A stretch of 64,000 nt of DNA from JBBROS01 sp038229135 (GCA_038229135.1 JBBROS010000010.1:1-64000), one strand, 5' to 3'; shown: positions 1 through 8,977, counted from the first letter of the stretch. Numbers and translations: made by a program. Notes: generated from the letters alone by a model not told the origin.

Positions 1-817
<817 letters not shown>

Positions 818-867
818 AGATGTCTCCTTGTCAGCGGCGGCATGCGGCCCGAGGCACCGCGTGTCGC

Positions 868-893
868 CCTATACGAACCCAGGCAGGGGTCAA
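868..893 (-). promoter_or_regulatory. Candidate dnaK promoter, heat-shock-like spacing
   Basis: On the minus strand a TTGACC box (888-893) is followed after 14 bases by TATAGG (868-873), 50 bases before the dnaK ATG. Fourteen bases is short for a sigma-70 promoter but suits the shorter spacing of sigma-32 (RpoH) promoters, and dnaK is a classic RpoH target. The -10 box is not a clean CCCATNT, so the assignment is tentative. Confidence 0.38.
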
Positions 894-981
894 CGAGGCG
901 GGATGTATTCTTCCGGGGGGTGGGGGACAAGGGCCGCGGTGCACAATACCTGGGCATGGGCGCGTTGCAGCCATCTCCCAG

Positions 982-3222
982 CTATGCTTCGGGCATCTGC
1001 AGCGGGGCGGCGGCGCGGGGGAGGGTCCGGGCCGCCTCGGCCATGCCCATGGCCCAGAAGCGCTGCAGCACGGCCGGGGCGATGAGGGCGTCGTACTTGC
1101 CGTGACCGATGCCTTTCACGTCGACTGCCAGGGTCTCGAGGTCCGGCGCGCCGTTGGTGGCGAGGTGGGCGAGGCGGCGATTGAGGCGCGGGATGTCGGG
1201 GCCGGAGACGACGACGCCGACATCGTGCGGCCAGCAGGTGAAGCGGTCGGCGGCGAGGATGAGCGCGAGGAGCGCGTTGAGCCGGGTGCCGTGCCAGGTG
1301 AAGAGGTGGGCCTCGGCGCCGGAGCGGACGGCCTGGTGCTGGCCGAGGCCCAGGCGCGCGTAGGCCTCGCGGCCCTCGGCGACGAGCCGGGCCAGCGCGT
1401 CGTCGGCGCCGGGGGCGGGTGCCTGGTCCTGGTAGACAGCGCGCATCTCGGCCGACAGGCGGTCGTCGACGGGTTCGGCCGAACCTTCGAAGCCAGGCAC
1501 GCGGCCGCCCTTGTGCGGCGCCACGGTGATGATGCGGGCCTGCTCGTCCACCGCCACCACCACCCAGCGGCGCCCGGCGAAGACGAGGAGGTTGCCGGGT
1601 GCCACCGGCTCCCGCAGCGGCAGCGCGCCGAGGGAGCGGCCGGTGGTGACGAGGCGCCACTCCTCGTCGGTGGCGAACAGCGCGTAGAAGTCTCGGGCGG
1701 AGGTCAGGCGCTCGCCGGCCTCACCGAGCATGAGGGTGCCGTCCGGGGCCTGCTCGAGGAGGCGCCGCGCCGGGTCGCCCATGCTGCGGAGTAGCGCGAT
1801 GTAGAGGTCGGGCGGCACGGCGGCGAAGGGGCCGGGGCCGCAGAGGGCCTGGTGAGCGCGGTCGGCGCGGATGCCGCCGTGCTGGCAGATGAGGGAGAGG
1901 GTCTGGTGCAGCAGGGCGCTGGCCAGCGTGTCCGGGGCACCCGGGGCCTCCACGAACCCGGCGCCGAGCAGGCGGATGGCGGCTGCGGCGCGGATGGCGC
2001 GGGGCCGCAGCTGGTCGAGCGGGCCGGCCTTGGAGTCGAGCTCCGGCTCGAGCACGTAGAGGCGCAGCGCGGGGGCGGCGCCGCGGCGGCCGGAGCGGCC
2101 GAGGCGCTGGCGGAGGGCCGAGATGGAGCGGGGCGCGCCGATCTGGGCCACGGATTCGACGGAGCCGATGTCGATCCCGAGTTCGAGCGTGGAGGTGCAC
2201 ACGGCGGTGGTGGGGAGGGTGGACGCCTTGAGGCGCACCTCGAGGTCCTCCCGCAGGTCGCGGGAGAGGTTGCCGTGATGCGGGAAGAATTCGTTGGGCA
2301 GGCCTTGCGCCTCGCAGCGCTCACGCAGGCGGTCGGCGAGGATCTCGACCGTGGCGCGGCTGCCGCCGAAGACGAGGGCGTTGGTGCCGCGCAGGGTCGC
2401 GAGCAGGCGCTCGGCGATGGTGAGGAGGCCGGCGCGGGACTCGCCCTCCTCGGCCTTGGATGTAGCGGACCGGGGTGTGGCGGACTGGGGAGTGGCGGAC
2501 TGGGGCCGGAGGGGCTCGAGGATGCCCTGGACGGAGAGCATGATCCGGCCGTCGGCCTGGGCGGAGGTGACGAGGGTGACGCGGGCCGGGCTGCCGGGGC
2601 GGAGCCAGGTTGCAGCGGCCTCGAGGTCGCCGAGGGTGGCGGAGAGGCCGACGCGGCGCGCCGGGCCAAGAGAGGACGGTTCGGCCAGCGCCTCGAGGCG
2701 GCGGAGCAGCGAGGCGAGGTGGGTGCCGCGGGGCCCGGCGAGGAAGGCATGCAGCTCGTCGACGATGAGGAAGCGGAGCTGGCCGAACAGGGCGCTTGCG
2801 GCGGCAGGACGGCGGCAGAGGAGGGCCTCGATGGACTCCGGCGTGATCAGCAACACGCCGCCTGGGCGGGCGAGCAGGCGGCGCTTCGGGCCATCGGCCG
2901 CATCGCCGTGCCAGCGCGTGACGGGAAGCGACAGGCGCTCGCACAGCAGTTCGAGCCGGCCGAACTGGTCGTTGATGAGCGCCTTGAGCGGGGCGACGTA
3001 GAGGATGGGCAGGCCCGGCGGCTGTTCTTCTGCAACGAGGGAGAGGATGGGCAGGAAGGCGGCCTCGGTCTTGCCGGCGGCGGTGGAGGCGGAGACGACG
3101 AGGTCGTTCCCGCCGTCCAGGATGTGGCCGATCGCCTGGTCCTGGATGTCGCGCAGGCCGGCCCAGCCCTGGTCCCGCACCCAGCGGCGCACCTCCGGGT
3201 GGAGCCGGTCGAAAGGCGGCAT
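982..3222 (-). CDS. Superfamily II DEAD/DEAH-box helicase, Lhr/BrxHI-like
   Basis: 746-residue ATP-dependent helicase, last gene of the cassette between grpE and dnaK. Visible motifs: Walker A in STAAGKTE (about 46-53), motif Ia APLKALIND, TPES (about 127-130), the DELH form of motif II (about 155-158), GLSAT motif III (about 192-196), then the second RecA domain with TSTLELGID and QRLGRSGRRG (motif VI). The long C-terminal extension resembles Lhr-type helicases; BREX type 2 systems carry a comparable BrxHI. The ATG (3220-3222) overlaps the stop of the ATPase gene as TGATG, showing tight translational coupling. A linker between the helicase lobes, about residues 236-255, is made of SATPQ repeats. 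It probably remodels DNA or RNA together with the ATPase; the substrate is unknown. Confidence 0.88.
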   Translation of the reverse strand: MPPFDRLHPEVRRWVRDQGWAGLRDIQDQAIGHILDGGNDLVVSASTAAGKTEAAFLPILSLVAEEQPPGLPILYVAPLKALINDQFGRLELLCERLSLPVTRWHGDAADGPKRRLLARPGGVLLITPESIEALLCRRPAAASALFGQLRFLIVDELHAFLAGPRGTHLASLLRRLEALAEPSSLGPARRVGLSATLGDLEAAATWLRPGSPARVTLVTSAQADGRIMLSVQGILEPLRPQSATPQSATPRSATSKAEEGESRAGLLTIAERLLATLRGTNALVFGGSRATVEILADRLRERCEAQGLPNEFFPHHGNLSRDLREDLEVRLKASTLPTTAVCTSTLELGIDIGSVESVAQIGAPRSISALRQRLGRSGRRGAAPALRLYVLEPELDSKAGPLDQLRPRAIRAAAAIRLLGAGFVEAPGAPDTLASALLHQTLSLICQHGGIRADRAHQALCGPGPFAAVPPDLYIALLRSMGDPARRLLEQAPDGTLMLGEAGERLTSARDFYALFATDEEWRLVTTGRSLGALPLREPVAPGNLLVFAGRRWVVVAVDEQARIITVAPHKGGRVPGFEGSAEPVDDRLSAEMRAVYQDQAPAPGADDALARLVAEGREAYARLGLGQHQAVRSGAEAHLFTWHGTRLNALLALILAADRFTCWPHDVGVVVSGPDIPRLNRRLAHLATNGAPDLETLAVDVKGIGHGKYDALIAPAVLQRFWAMGMAEAARTLPRAAAPLQMPEA
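2462..2508. repeat. 15-bp tandem repeat, about three units, inside the helicase gene
   Basis: Three near-copies of a 15-base unit (consensus GTGGCGGACTGGGGA on the plus strand) encode an ATPQS/ATPRS repeat in the linker between the helicase lobes. The unit length keeps the frame, so copy-number change would lengthen or shorten the linker without breaking the protein. Confidence 0.75.
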
Positions 3223-4541
3223 CAGAGGCGGAAGGCGGTGAGGTCGCTCGCGGCGTCGGCAGGTGCGGGGCCGGGGCTGGAGGCGCCGGAAGGCGGGACG
3301 GCCGAATCGGGGGCGACCTCGACGGCGCCGAGGAGGGTGCGCCAGTCGGTGCCCGGGTTCTGCTCGAGCACGGAGAGGAGCTGGCAAAAGGCCTTGATGG
3401 TGTTGCGGGGTGTACGGAAATAGGCCTCGCCGATGCGCCGGTTGCAATGGTCCATGAAGGCGTGGAGCGCCTCGTCCGGCACCAGGTGCTGCGCCGGGTC
3501 GCCGCCGGCGAACACGGTGCGGAGGTTCTGCAGGAGCACGAGCAGCTCCTCGGGCGAGAGGCCCTGGAGGCGAAGCACCGGGCCCGAGAGGTCCACCAGG
3601 CCGTCCCGGGCGAAGCCGTTCTCGGCCAGGCGGGACTGGAGGGCGGCGTAGGAGTAGAGGCCGCGGCGGGTGTCGGTCAGGAACTCGGGGGTGCCGCCGA
3701 GGACGAAGCCGATGCCCTGCGTGTTGCCCTGCAGCACGTCGTTCAGGATGGCCAGGATCTGTTCGTAGTTCTGGTCGCGGGCCTGCTTGCTCTGGAGCTT
3801 GTGCAGGTTGACCAGCTCGTCGAACACCACCAGCAGCCCGGCGTATCCGGCGAGCTTGGCGAGGGCGGCCATGAGCTTGAGGCCGTCATACAGGTTCTGG
3901 TCGTCGATGATGGTGCGGACGCCGAGGGCGGCGCGGGCCTCGGTGCGGGTGGGGAACTCGGCGCGGAGCCAACGGAGCGCGTGGGCGCGGAGGGCGTCGT
4001 CGTTGGTCTCGCTGGCGCGCCAGTAGGCCTCGACGACGGTCGCGAAATCATGGCCGCCGCCGGATTCGTGCAGGTGGGCGAGTTTTTCGCCGAGGGCGCG
4101 GCGGACCGGGATGCCCTGGGCCTGGGCGGACTGGGCGAGGTCGGCGATGAAACGCTCGAGCACGCTGGCCAGGGCGCCGCCGTCGGGCCTGGTGCGGGTG
4201 GCCATGTTGCGGACGGCCTCCCCGAACAAGGCGCGGGCCTGGCCGTTGGTGGCGTGGAGGCGGCGGTCGGGGCCGAGGTCCGCGTTGACGGTGAGGAGCC
4301 GGCGCTCCAGAGCGACGAGGCGGACGAGGCTGAGAAAGAAGGACTTGCCGGCGCCGTACTCGCCGATGACGAAGCGGATGGCAGAGCCGCCGTCGGCGAT
4401 GCGGTCGACGTCGCGGATGAGGGCCTGCAGCTCGCGGACGCGGCCCACCTGGATGTGCTGCAGGCCGATCCGGGGGACGACGCCGGCGGAGAGGGCCTGG
4501 ATGATGGTGTCGCGGTCGCGCGGGCGGATGCGGGGGGTCAT
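3222..4541 (-). CDS. BrxD-like P-loop ATPase (DUF2791-type ATP-binding protein)
   Basis: 439-residue AAA-like ATPase. Walker A is GEYGAGKSF (residues 60-68), and the Walker B strand LLVVFDEL places the acidic pair at about 241-242. The opening (ALSAGVVPRIGLQHIQVGR) and the sequence between the Walker motifs match the ATP-binding proteins called BrxD in BREX type 2 loci and DUF2791 elsewhere. The C-terminal 25 residues are Ala/Pro/Ser-rich and look disordered. The ATG (4539-4541) overlaps the TGA that closes the distal TerB-C frame as ATGA, and its own stop overlaps the helicase start. All three products are therefore likely made in fixed ratio. The role is probably nucleic-acid-dependent ATP hydrolysis in a defence or DNA-processing complex. 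No methylase, PglZ or BrxL is nearby, so this is not a full BREX locus. Confidence 0.85.
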   Translation of the reverse strand: MTPRIRPRDRDTIIQALSAGVVPRIGLQHIQVGRVRELQALIRDVDRIADGGSAIRFVIGEYGAGKSFFLSLVRLVALERRLLTVNADLGPDRRLHATNGQARALFGEAVRNMATRTRPDGGALASVLERFIADLAQSAQAQGIPVRRALGEKLAHLHESGGGHDFATVVEAYWRASETNDDALRAHALRWLRAEFPTRTEARAALGVRTIIDDQNLYDGLKLMAALAKLAGYAGLLVVFDELVNLHKLQSKQARDQNYEQILAILNDVLQGNTQGIGFVLGGTPEFLTDTRRGLYSYAALQSRLAENGFARDGLVDLSGPVLRLQGLSPEELLVLLQNLRTVFAGGDPAQHLVPDEALHAFMDHCNRRIGEAYFRTPRNTIKAFCQLLSVLEQNPGTDWRTLLGAVEVAPDSAVPPSGASSPGPAPADAASDLTAFRL

Positions 4542-4807
4542 CGTGCATCCTGCAAAGCGAGAAGGGGGGCGCGGAGATCGGGCGCGACGGCGATTTGGGC
4601 GTCGTCGGTGTCGAGCAGGCGGTCGCCGAACCGGTCGAAGGCCCAGTCGTCGATGGTTTCGATGGCGCCATCGGGGAGCAGGGCGTGGGTTCGGGCGAGT
4701 TGGACGAAGGCGGCGGTCGCGAGCGGGGCGGCGAGAAGGGCCTCGAGCAGGGCGGCGTGGGGGGGCTGTAGGCCGGCGAGGGGGGAGGGAGGCGGGCGCG
4801 GGGGCGG
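4538..4807 (-). pseudogene. Distal TerB-C segment of the TerB-like protein, separated by an in-frame UAG
   Basis: Reading on past the UAG at 4808-4810 in the same frame gives 89 open codons and then a TGA at 4538-4540, which overlaps the ATG of the ATPase gene as ATGA. The encoded tail starts with a Pro-rich linker and continues with HALLPDGAIETIDDWAFDRF and GDRLLDTDD, the pattern of a TerB-C domain. No ATG or GTG occurs in frame, so independent translation is unlikely. The tail is either reached by UAG readthrough or lost to a recent nonsense mutation or sequence error. The intact frame and retained coupling favour a very recent or conditional break. Confidence 0.72.
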
Positions 4808-7003
4808 CTACTGCGCGTCCTCGGTTTCGAGGAAGATGCCGGCGAGGAGGGTGGAGGCGTCCTGCGTGTCCTGCCGGATGCGGGCGAGGCGCGCCGGGTC
4901 CATGCTGCCATGCGTGCGCGCCGGGGCGGCCCCCGAGGTCTCGTGGAGCCCGGTGTGGACGAGCGCCTGGTCGAGCTGGAGCACCGCGGCGGCGCGCTCG
5001 AGGAAGGCCACGGCTTCGGGCGAAGGCGGGCCGCCGGCGAGGAGCACGGCGGCGGCGGCGCGAAGCATGGCGGGGCGCGCGTCGGGCGGCAGCCCGGCCA
5101 GGCGGGCGGGCAGGTTGCGCGGCGGCTTGGGCCGGTTGCGGAGCGCGTGGGCGAGGGCCTCGAGCCGCGCGGCCTCGGGCGCGTGCAGGCCGGCATGGGT
5201 GTGGAGGTGCCGGGCCAGGGCGGCGCGCTGGGCGTCGGTCAGCGGGCCTGAGACGGCGGCGGCCATGGTGCCGACCTCCACGGCGGCGCGGGCGGCGGCA
5301 TAGGCGGGACGGTCCGGGTCGATGGCGCCACCGAGGGCGAAGAGGGTGAGGTCGGAGGGGAGGTGAGCGAGCTTGCCGTGCCGGGGGTCCGGCTCGAGGC
5401 CGTGGCCCAGCTGCTCGAGGTGGGCGGCGGCTTTCTCGAGCAGGGCGGCCGGGGGGCGCTCGGCGTTGCGGGGCAGCTCGAGGCCGAGGGCGGCGAGCAC
5501 GCTCGGCACCGGGAGCGAGCAAAGGGCGGCGCCGTCCAGAAGTCCGGCCAGAGCTGCGCGCGCCCGCGCGGCAGCCGGCTGCAGCGACTCCTCACGCAGC
5601 GGGGCCGGCAAGAGCAGCGCCGCCTCGATGGTGCCGGACGCGGCCGGCCTCGTGCCGATCAGGCGGCTGTAGGGGATGAGCTCGTCCTCGCAGAGGCGGA
5701 GGAGCGTCCGCTGCCGTTCGAGCGGGGCGCTTACGGATCCGATGTCGGGCAGCTGCCCATGAGCACCCTCGATGAGGGTCGAGCCGCTGTAGGTTGCCTG
5801 GTAACGCGCGTCGATCCGCGCCGTGGGCGTCTTCATGGCCAGCCCGTTCTGGTGACGCTCGCCGAAGCGCACGGCGAAGAGGCGCCGCAGCTCGGCCAGG
5901 CAGCGATGGCCGGGCGTGCGAAGGGTCGTCTCGTGATGGGCCAGGACCCAGAGCAGGGCGTCGTCGGCGCCGAGCGGGCCGCCGTTCGCCAGCGCCTGGC
6001 CGAGGTGGATGCGGGTGGCGAGCGGGATCTGCCAGGTGCCGTCCAGCCGTGGGGCGGGCTGCACGGGGCGCAGGGGCCGACCGGACAGCAGCAGCGCCGC
6101 CGTCCGCAGCTCGATGGCCGGGCCGATGAAGGGCGATCCCAGCCCGGCGTCGAGGAGGCGGTCCAGCTCCGCGATGACGAGGGGGGCGTCCTGGACCGCC
6201 CGGTCGTGCACGAGCCGGCGCTCGAGGCCGAAGAAGTAGAGGCGGAAGAAGGCGGGCGAGATGGCGGCCGGGTGACGCTCGCCGGCGAGCCAGCCGAGGT
6301 AGGTGCGGCGGTGCGTGGAGGTCAGGGAGTGGTAGCTCGGCCAGTACGTCCCGACCTCGCGGCGAGTGTCGCCGCCGCCGGGCGGGTCGACCTCCAAAGC
6401 GGGGTCGATCCAGCAGGCATTGGCGCCCCAGTGGCCGCCCGGGCCGCGGCCAACGTGGATCAGGCCGCCCCTGATCTCGATGTCGCCGATCAGGACGGGC
6501 GTGCCGGGGTAGGCCCAGCCCATGCCGCGCTTGCGCTTGGCTTGGCCGGACGGGGTGTGGGGCGGTTGGGCCTGATGGGGCTGGGCGTGGTGCGGCTGGG
6601 CGTGGTGTGGCTGGGCGTGGTGTGGCTGCGCGTGGTGTGGCTGTTCGGGAGCAAGCGTGAAGACGTCCGGCACGGGCGATGCCGGCGGTTGCGCTGCGCG
6701 TGCCGCTGGTCGGACCGGCCGGGGAGATGACGGCTCCGCGACGTTGAACGGGACCAGGGCTGCGGCAGCATGGCCCGAAGGCTGGGCCGGTGCGCTTGGG
6801 GCGTGGTTGCCGGTCGGCCGCTCGGAGGGGCGCTCGATATGGCGGTGGCGCATGGCGGCCGCGTCGTGGGCGTTAGCGGCCATGAGCGGCCCCATGGTGC
6901 GGGTCCGGACGATGCGCCGCGCCACAAGGCGCACCACAAGCCATGCAGCCCCGACCGCGCCCGGTACCCCGAACCATTGCAGCGCGTCCACGGTGCTCGT
7001 CAC
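4808..7003 (-). CDS. TerB-N / TerB domain protein, first gene of the ATPase-helicase cassette
   Basis: 731 residues up to the UAG, 821 if it were read through. The N-terminus has a hydrophobic stretch (about residues 10-28), suggesting membrane attachment. A disordered Pro/Ala linker with HHAQP repeats (about 121-148) follows. Then comes a TerB-N domain, recognised by YWPSYHSL, YLGWLAGERHP and RLYFFGLERRLVHD. The helical region near 530-660 resembles TerB. TerB-N/TerB-C proteins are known from tellurite-resistance-type (Ter) stress systems and from operons with ATPases and helicases. The start is the GTG at 7001-7003; GAGG is almost adjacent to it, so the GTG at 6990-6992 is an alternative. 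This protein is probably the sensor or scaffold of the three-gene system. Confidence 0.82.
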   Translation of the reverse strand: MTSTVDALQWFGVPGAVGAAWLVVRLVARRIVRTRTMGPLMAANAHDAAAMRHRHIERPSERPTGNHAPSAPAQPSGHAAAALVPFNVAEPSSPRPVRPAARAAQPPASPVPDVFTLAPEQPHHAQPHHAQPHHAQPHHAQPHQAQPPHTPSGQAKRKRGMGWAYPGTPVLIGDIEIRGGLIHVGRGPGGHWGANACWIDPALEVDPPGGGDTRREVGTYWPSYHSLTSTHRRTYLGWLAGERHPAAISPAFFRLYFFGLERRLVHDRAVQDAPLVIAELDRLLDAGLGSPFIGPAIELRTAALLLSGRPLRPVQPAPRLDGTWQIPLATRIHLGQALANGGPLGADDALLWVLAHHETTLRTPGHRCLAELRRLFAVRFGERHQNGLAMKTPTARIDARYQATYSGSTLIEGAHGQLPDIGSVSAPLERQRTLLRLCEDELIPYSRLIGTRPAASGTIEAALLLPAPLREESLQPAAARARAALAGLLDGAALCSLPVPSVLAALGLELPRNAERPPAALLEKAAAHLEQLGHGLEPDPRHGKLAHLPSDLTLFALGGAIDPDRPAYAAARAAVEVGTMAAAVSGPLTDAQRAALARHLHTHAGLHAPEAARLEALAHALRNRPKPPRNLPARLAGLPPDARPAMLRAAAAVLLAGGPPSPEAVAFLERAAAVLQLDQALVHTGLHETSGAAPARTHGSMDPARLARIRQDTQDASTLLAGIFLETEDAQ
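6571..6645. repeat. 15-bp tandem repeat, five units, inside the TerB-N gene
   Basis: Five near-identical 15-base units (plus-strand core GGGCGTGGTGTGGCT) encode (HHAQP)n in the linker ahead of the TerB-N domain. Unit length preserves frame. The His-rich repeat could bind metal, which would be notable in a Ter-family protein, but could equally be plain slippage in a disordered linker. Confidence 0.85.
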
Positions 7004-7056
7004 ACCTCGAAGACTGGCCCGGCGGCGGGGCGGGCGTCCAGGGGTGGGGCTGGCCG

Positions 7057-7090
7057 TCCCTCAACCCGAGGGAGCCTCCGGGGGAGAGGG
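7057..7090. repeat. Intergenic GC-rich hairpin of the CCCTC/GAGGG family, grpE-TerB junction
   Basis: The 98-base gap between grpE and the TerB gene holds a copy of the genome's recurring repeat: CCCTCAACCCGAGGGAG followed by CTCCGGGGGAGAGGG. The arms can fold into a stem. It may terminate or attenuate transcription from grpE, and similar copies mark other gene ends in this window. Confidence 0.6.
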
Positions 7091-7101
7091 TGCAGGACGG
7101 C

Positions 7102-7692
7102 TCATGCGGCGTCGGAAGCCTTCGCGACAACGACCATGGCGGGCTTGAGAAGCCGACCGTTGAGGGTCCAGGCCTGGGTCCAGGCCTGGAGGACGGTGCC
7201 GGGGGCGTGGTCCGGCGAGGGCTGCTCGCTCATGGCCTGGTGGAGGTTGGCGTCGAAGGGCTGGCCCGTGGGATCGCTCGCCTTGATGCCGTTGCGCTCC
7301 ATGATGCCGACGAAGCTGCGCTCGACGCCCTCGAAGCCTTCGCGAAGCCGGGTGACGGTGGCGGGCTCGTCCGGCTCGGGGGCGGGGAGGGAGGCGAGGC
7401 CGCGGCGGATGTTCTCGGCGGCTTCGACCACGTCGGCGGCGAATTTCTGCACGGCGTACTGGCGCGTGTCGTCGATGTCGCGCTTGGCGCGGGCGCGGAC
7501 GTTCTGCATGTCGGCCTCGGCGCGGATCCAGCGGTCGCGCATGTCGTTGCGCTCGTCCGTCAGCTGGGCGACCTGCTCCTGCAGGTCCGGCGCGGGTTCG
7601 GCGCCCTCGCCCCCGTCGGTGGCATGGGCGCGGGCGTCGGTGTCGAGGGCCGGGTCGAGCTCGGGCGGGGTGGCGAGGGGTTCGTTGCTCAT
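7102..7692 (-). CDS. grpE: Nucleotide exchange factor GrpE
   Basis: 196-residue cochaperone that releases ADP from DnaK. The layout is typical: an acidic, low-complexity start, a long coiled-coil helix (LQEQVAQLTDERNDMRDRWI), the WIRAEADMQNVRARAKRD signature, and a beta-wing domain ending in LQAWTQAWTLNGRLLKPAMV, close to the usual GRVIRPARV ending. The ATG at 7690-7692 (MSNEPL) is chosen because the longer frame begins with Arg/Pro-rich sequence unlike the family. In most alphaproteobacteria grpE is close to dnaK/dnaJ or hrcA; here the Ter-ATPase-helicase cassette stands between it and dnaK. Confidence 0.95.
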   Translation of the reverse strand: MSNEPLATPPELDPALDTDARAHATDGGEGAEPAPDLQEQVAQLTDERNDMRDRWIRAEADMQNVRARAKRDIDDTRQYAVQKFAADVVEAAENIRRGLASLPAPEPDEPATVTRLREGFEGVERSFVGIMERNGIKASDPTGQPFDANLHQAMSEQPSPDHAPGTVLQAWTQAWTLNGRLLKPAMVVVAKASDAA

Positions 7693-7752
7693 GGGCCGTG
7701 AGTTAGGCGGTCGGGCGGGGCGGGACAAGGCTTGATCGAGCAAGGCGGGGCG

Positions 7753-8904
7753 TCAGAGCACGAGGGCTGCAAGCAGCGCGTCGAGGCGGAGGCGGCCTTC
7801 GGTGGTGGCGGCGAGGGTGCCGTGGTCTTGGGTGAGGTAGCCGGCCTCGAGGGCCTGGGCGAGCACGTCCGGGTCGATGGCAGCCGGGAGGGGGAGGCCG
7901 GTGCGGGCTTCGAAGCGAGCGGGGTCGATGCCTTCGGTGAGGCGGAGGCCCATGAGAAGCATCTCGCGGGCGCGGTCGGGCGGGACGATCGTCTCTTCCG
8001 CCGTGCTGCCATGGCCGTGCCGTTCCACGCGCTCCGCCCAGGGCTCGGGGGCGCGGTGACGGCGGGTGGCGACGAGGCGGCCGTCCAGGGTGATCCGGCC
8101 ATGGGCGCCGGGGCCGATGCCGGCATAGTCCTCGTAGCGCCAGTAGGCCAGGTTGTGGCGGCTCTCGCGGCCCGGGGCGGCCAGGTTGCTGACCTCGTAG
8201 GGGGCGAGGCCGTGGGCGGCGCAGGCCTCGATCGTGTCGTGGTAGAGGGTGGCGGCGGAGTCGTCGTCCGGAAGCACGATGCGGCCCTGGCGATGCAGCG
8301 CCTCGAAGCCGGTGCCGGGCTCGATGGTGAGTTGATAGAGGGAAAAATGGTCGGCCACGAGCGCCAGTGCCTGGTGCAGCTCCGCGGCCCAGGCGGCGCG
8401 GGACTGTGCCGGCCGGGCGTAGATGAGGTCGAAGCTGACGCGGGGGAAGGTGGCGCGTGCGTGCTCCAGCGCGTCGATCGCCTGCCCGGCGCTGTGCTCG
8501 CGACCGAGGAAGGCGAGGGCCTGGGCATCGAGGGACTGGACGCCGAGGGAGGCGCGGTTGACGCCGGCCTGGGCGAAGGCCTCGAGTTTGGCCCGTTCGA
8601 CGCTGGTGGGGTTGGCCTCGAGGGTGATCTCGAGGTCCGGGGCCGGGTCGAACAGGGTGGTCGCGTCGGCGATGAGGGCGGCGACGGTGGCAGGGTCCAT
8701 CAGCGAGGGGGTGCCGCCGCCGAAGAAGATGCTGGCGAGCGGGCGGCGGCCGAGGCGGGCGGCTTCCCAGGCGAGCTCCGTGCGAAGGGCGGCGGCGAAC
8801 CGGGCCTGGTCGATGCGGTCGCGGACGTGGCTGTTGAAGTCGCAATAGGGGCACTTGGCCAGGCAGAATGGCCAGTGGATGTAGAGGGCGAGGGGGAGGG
8901 TCAC
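7753..8904 (-). CDS. hemW: Radical SAM protein HemW (heme chaperone; formerly HemN-like)
   Basis: 383-residue radical-SAM protein related to oxygen-independent coproporphyrinogen oxidase. The cluster motif CLAKCPYC supplies Cys at 14, 18 and 21 in the CxxxCxxC pattern, after LYIHWPF. FFGGGTPSLM and ITLEANP are the SAM-binding strands, and GVNRASLGVQS is family-typical. The single-domain length and the absence of an extra N-terminal Cys region fit HemW, which hands heme to respiratory enzymes, rather than true HemN. It lies 60 bases upstream of grpE on the same strand and may share its transcript. Confidence 0.93.
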   Translation of the reverse strand: MTLPLALYIHWPFCLAKCPYCDFNSHVRDRIDQARFAAALRTELAWEAARLGRRPLASIFFGGGTPSLMDPATVAALIADATTLFDPAPDLEITLEANPTSVERAKLEAFAQAGVNRASLGVQSLDAQALAFLGREHSAGQAIDALEHARATFPRVSFDLIYARPAQSRAAWAAELHQALALVADHFSLYQLTIEPGTGFEALHRQGRIVLPDDDSAATLYHDTIEACAAHGLAPYEVSNLAAPGRESRHNLAYWRYEDYAGIGPGAHGRITLDGRLVATRRHRAPEPWAERVERHGHGSTAEETIVPPDRAREMLLMGLRLTEGIDPARFEARTGLPLPAAIDPDVLAQALEAGYLTQDHGTLAATTEGRLRLDALLAALVL

Positions 8905-8947
8905 ATGAGGTGTCCGGCGGGATGCGTTTGCGGGTTCGGGCTGGCTT

Positions 8948-8970
8948 CCCTCTCCCGCGAGGGGAGGGGG
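8948..8970. terminator. GC-rich hairpin between folD and hemW
   Basis: The stem CCCTCTCCC / GGGGAGGG with a GCGA loop lies in the 73-base gap after the folD stop. It is a member of the recurring intergenic hairpin family. No U-run follows on the minus strand, so it is a REP-like or Rho-assisted stop at best. Confidence 0.5.
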
Positions 8971-8977
8971 AAGGCAG

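Noticed and set aside
3447..5303. Long open frame of over 600 codons on the plus strand opposite the ATPase and TerB genes
   Set aside because: The composition is Gly/Ala/Glu/Val-rich, as expected from reading opposite a GC-rich gene. The minus-strand frames carry real motifs.
6571..6645. Possible CRISPR array because of regular 15-bp repeats
   Set aside because: Units are contiguous with no unique spacers and lie in frame inside the TerB gene.
982..7003. Complete BREX or DISARM system
   Set aside because: No PglX/PglZ methylase or phosphatase, BrxL, or DrmA/B/C genes are present. Only BrxD- and BrxHI-like proteins with a TerB partner are found.
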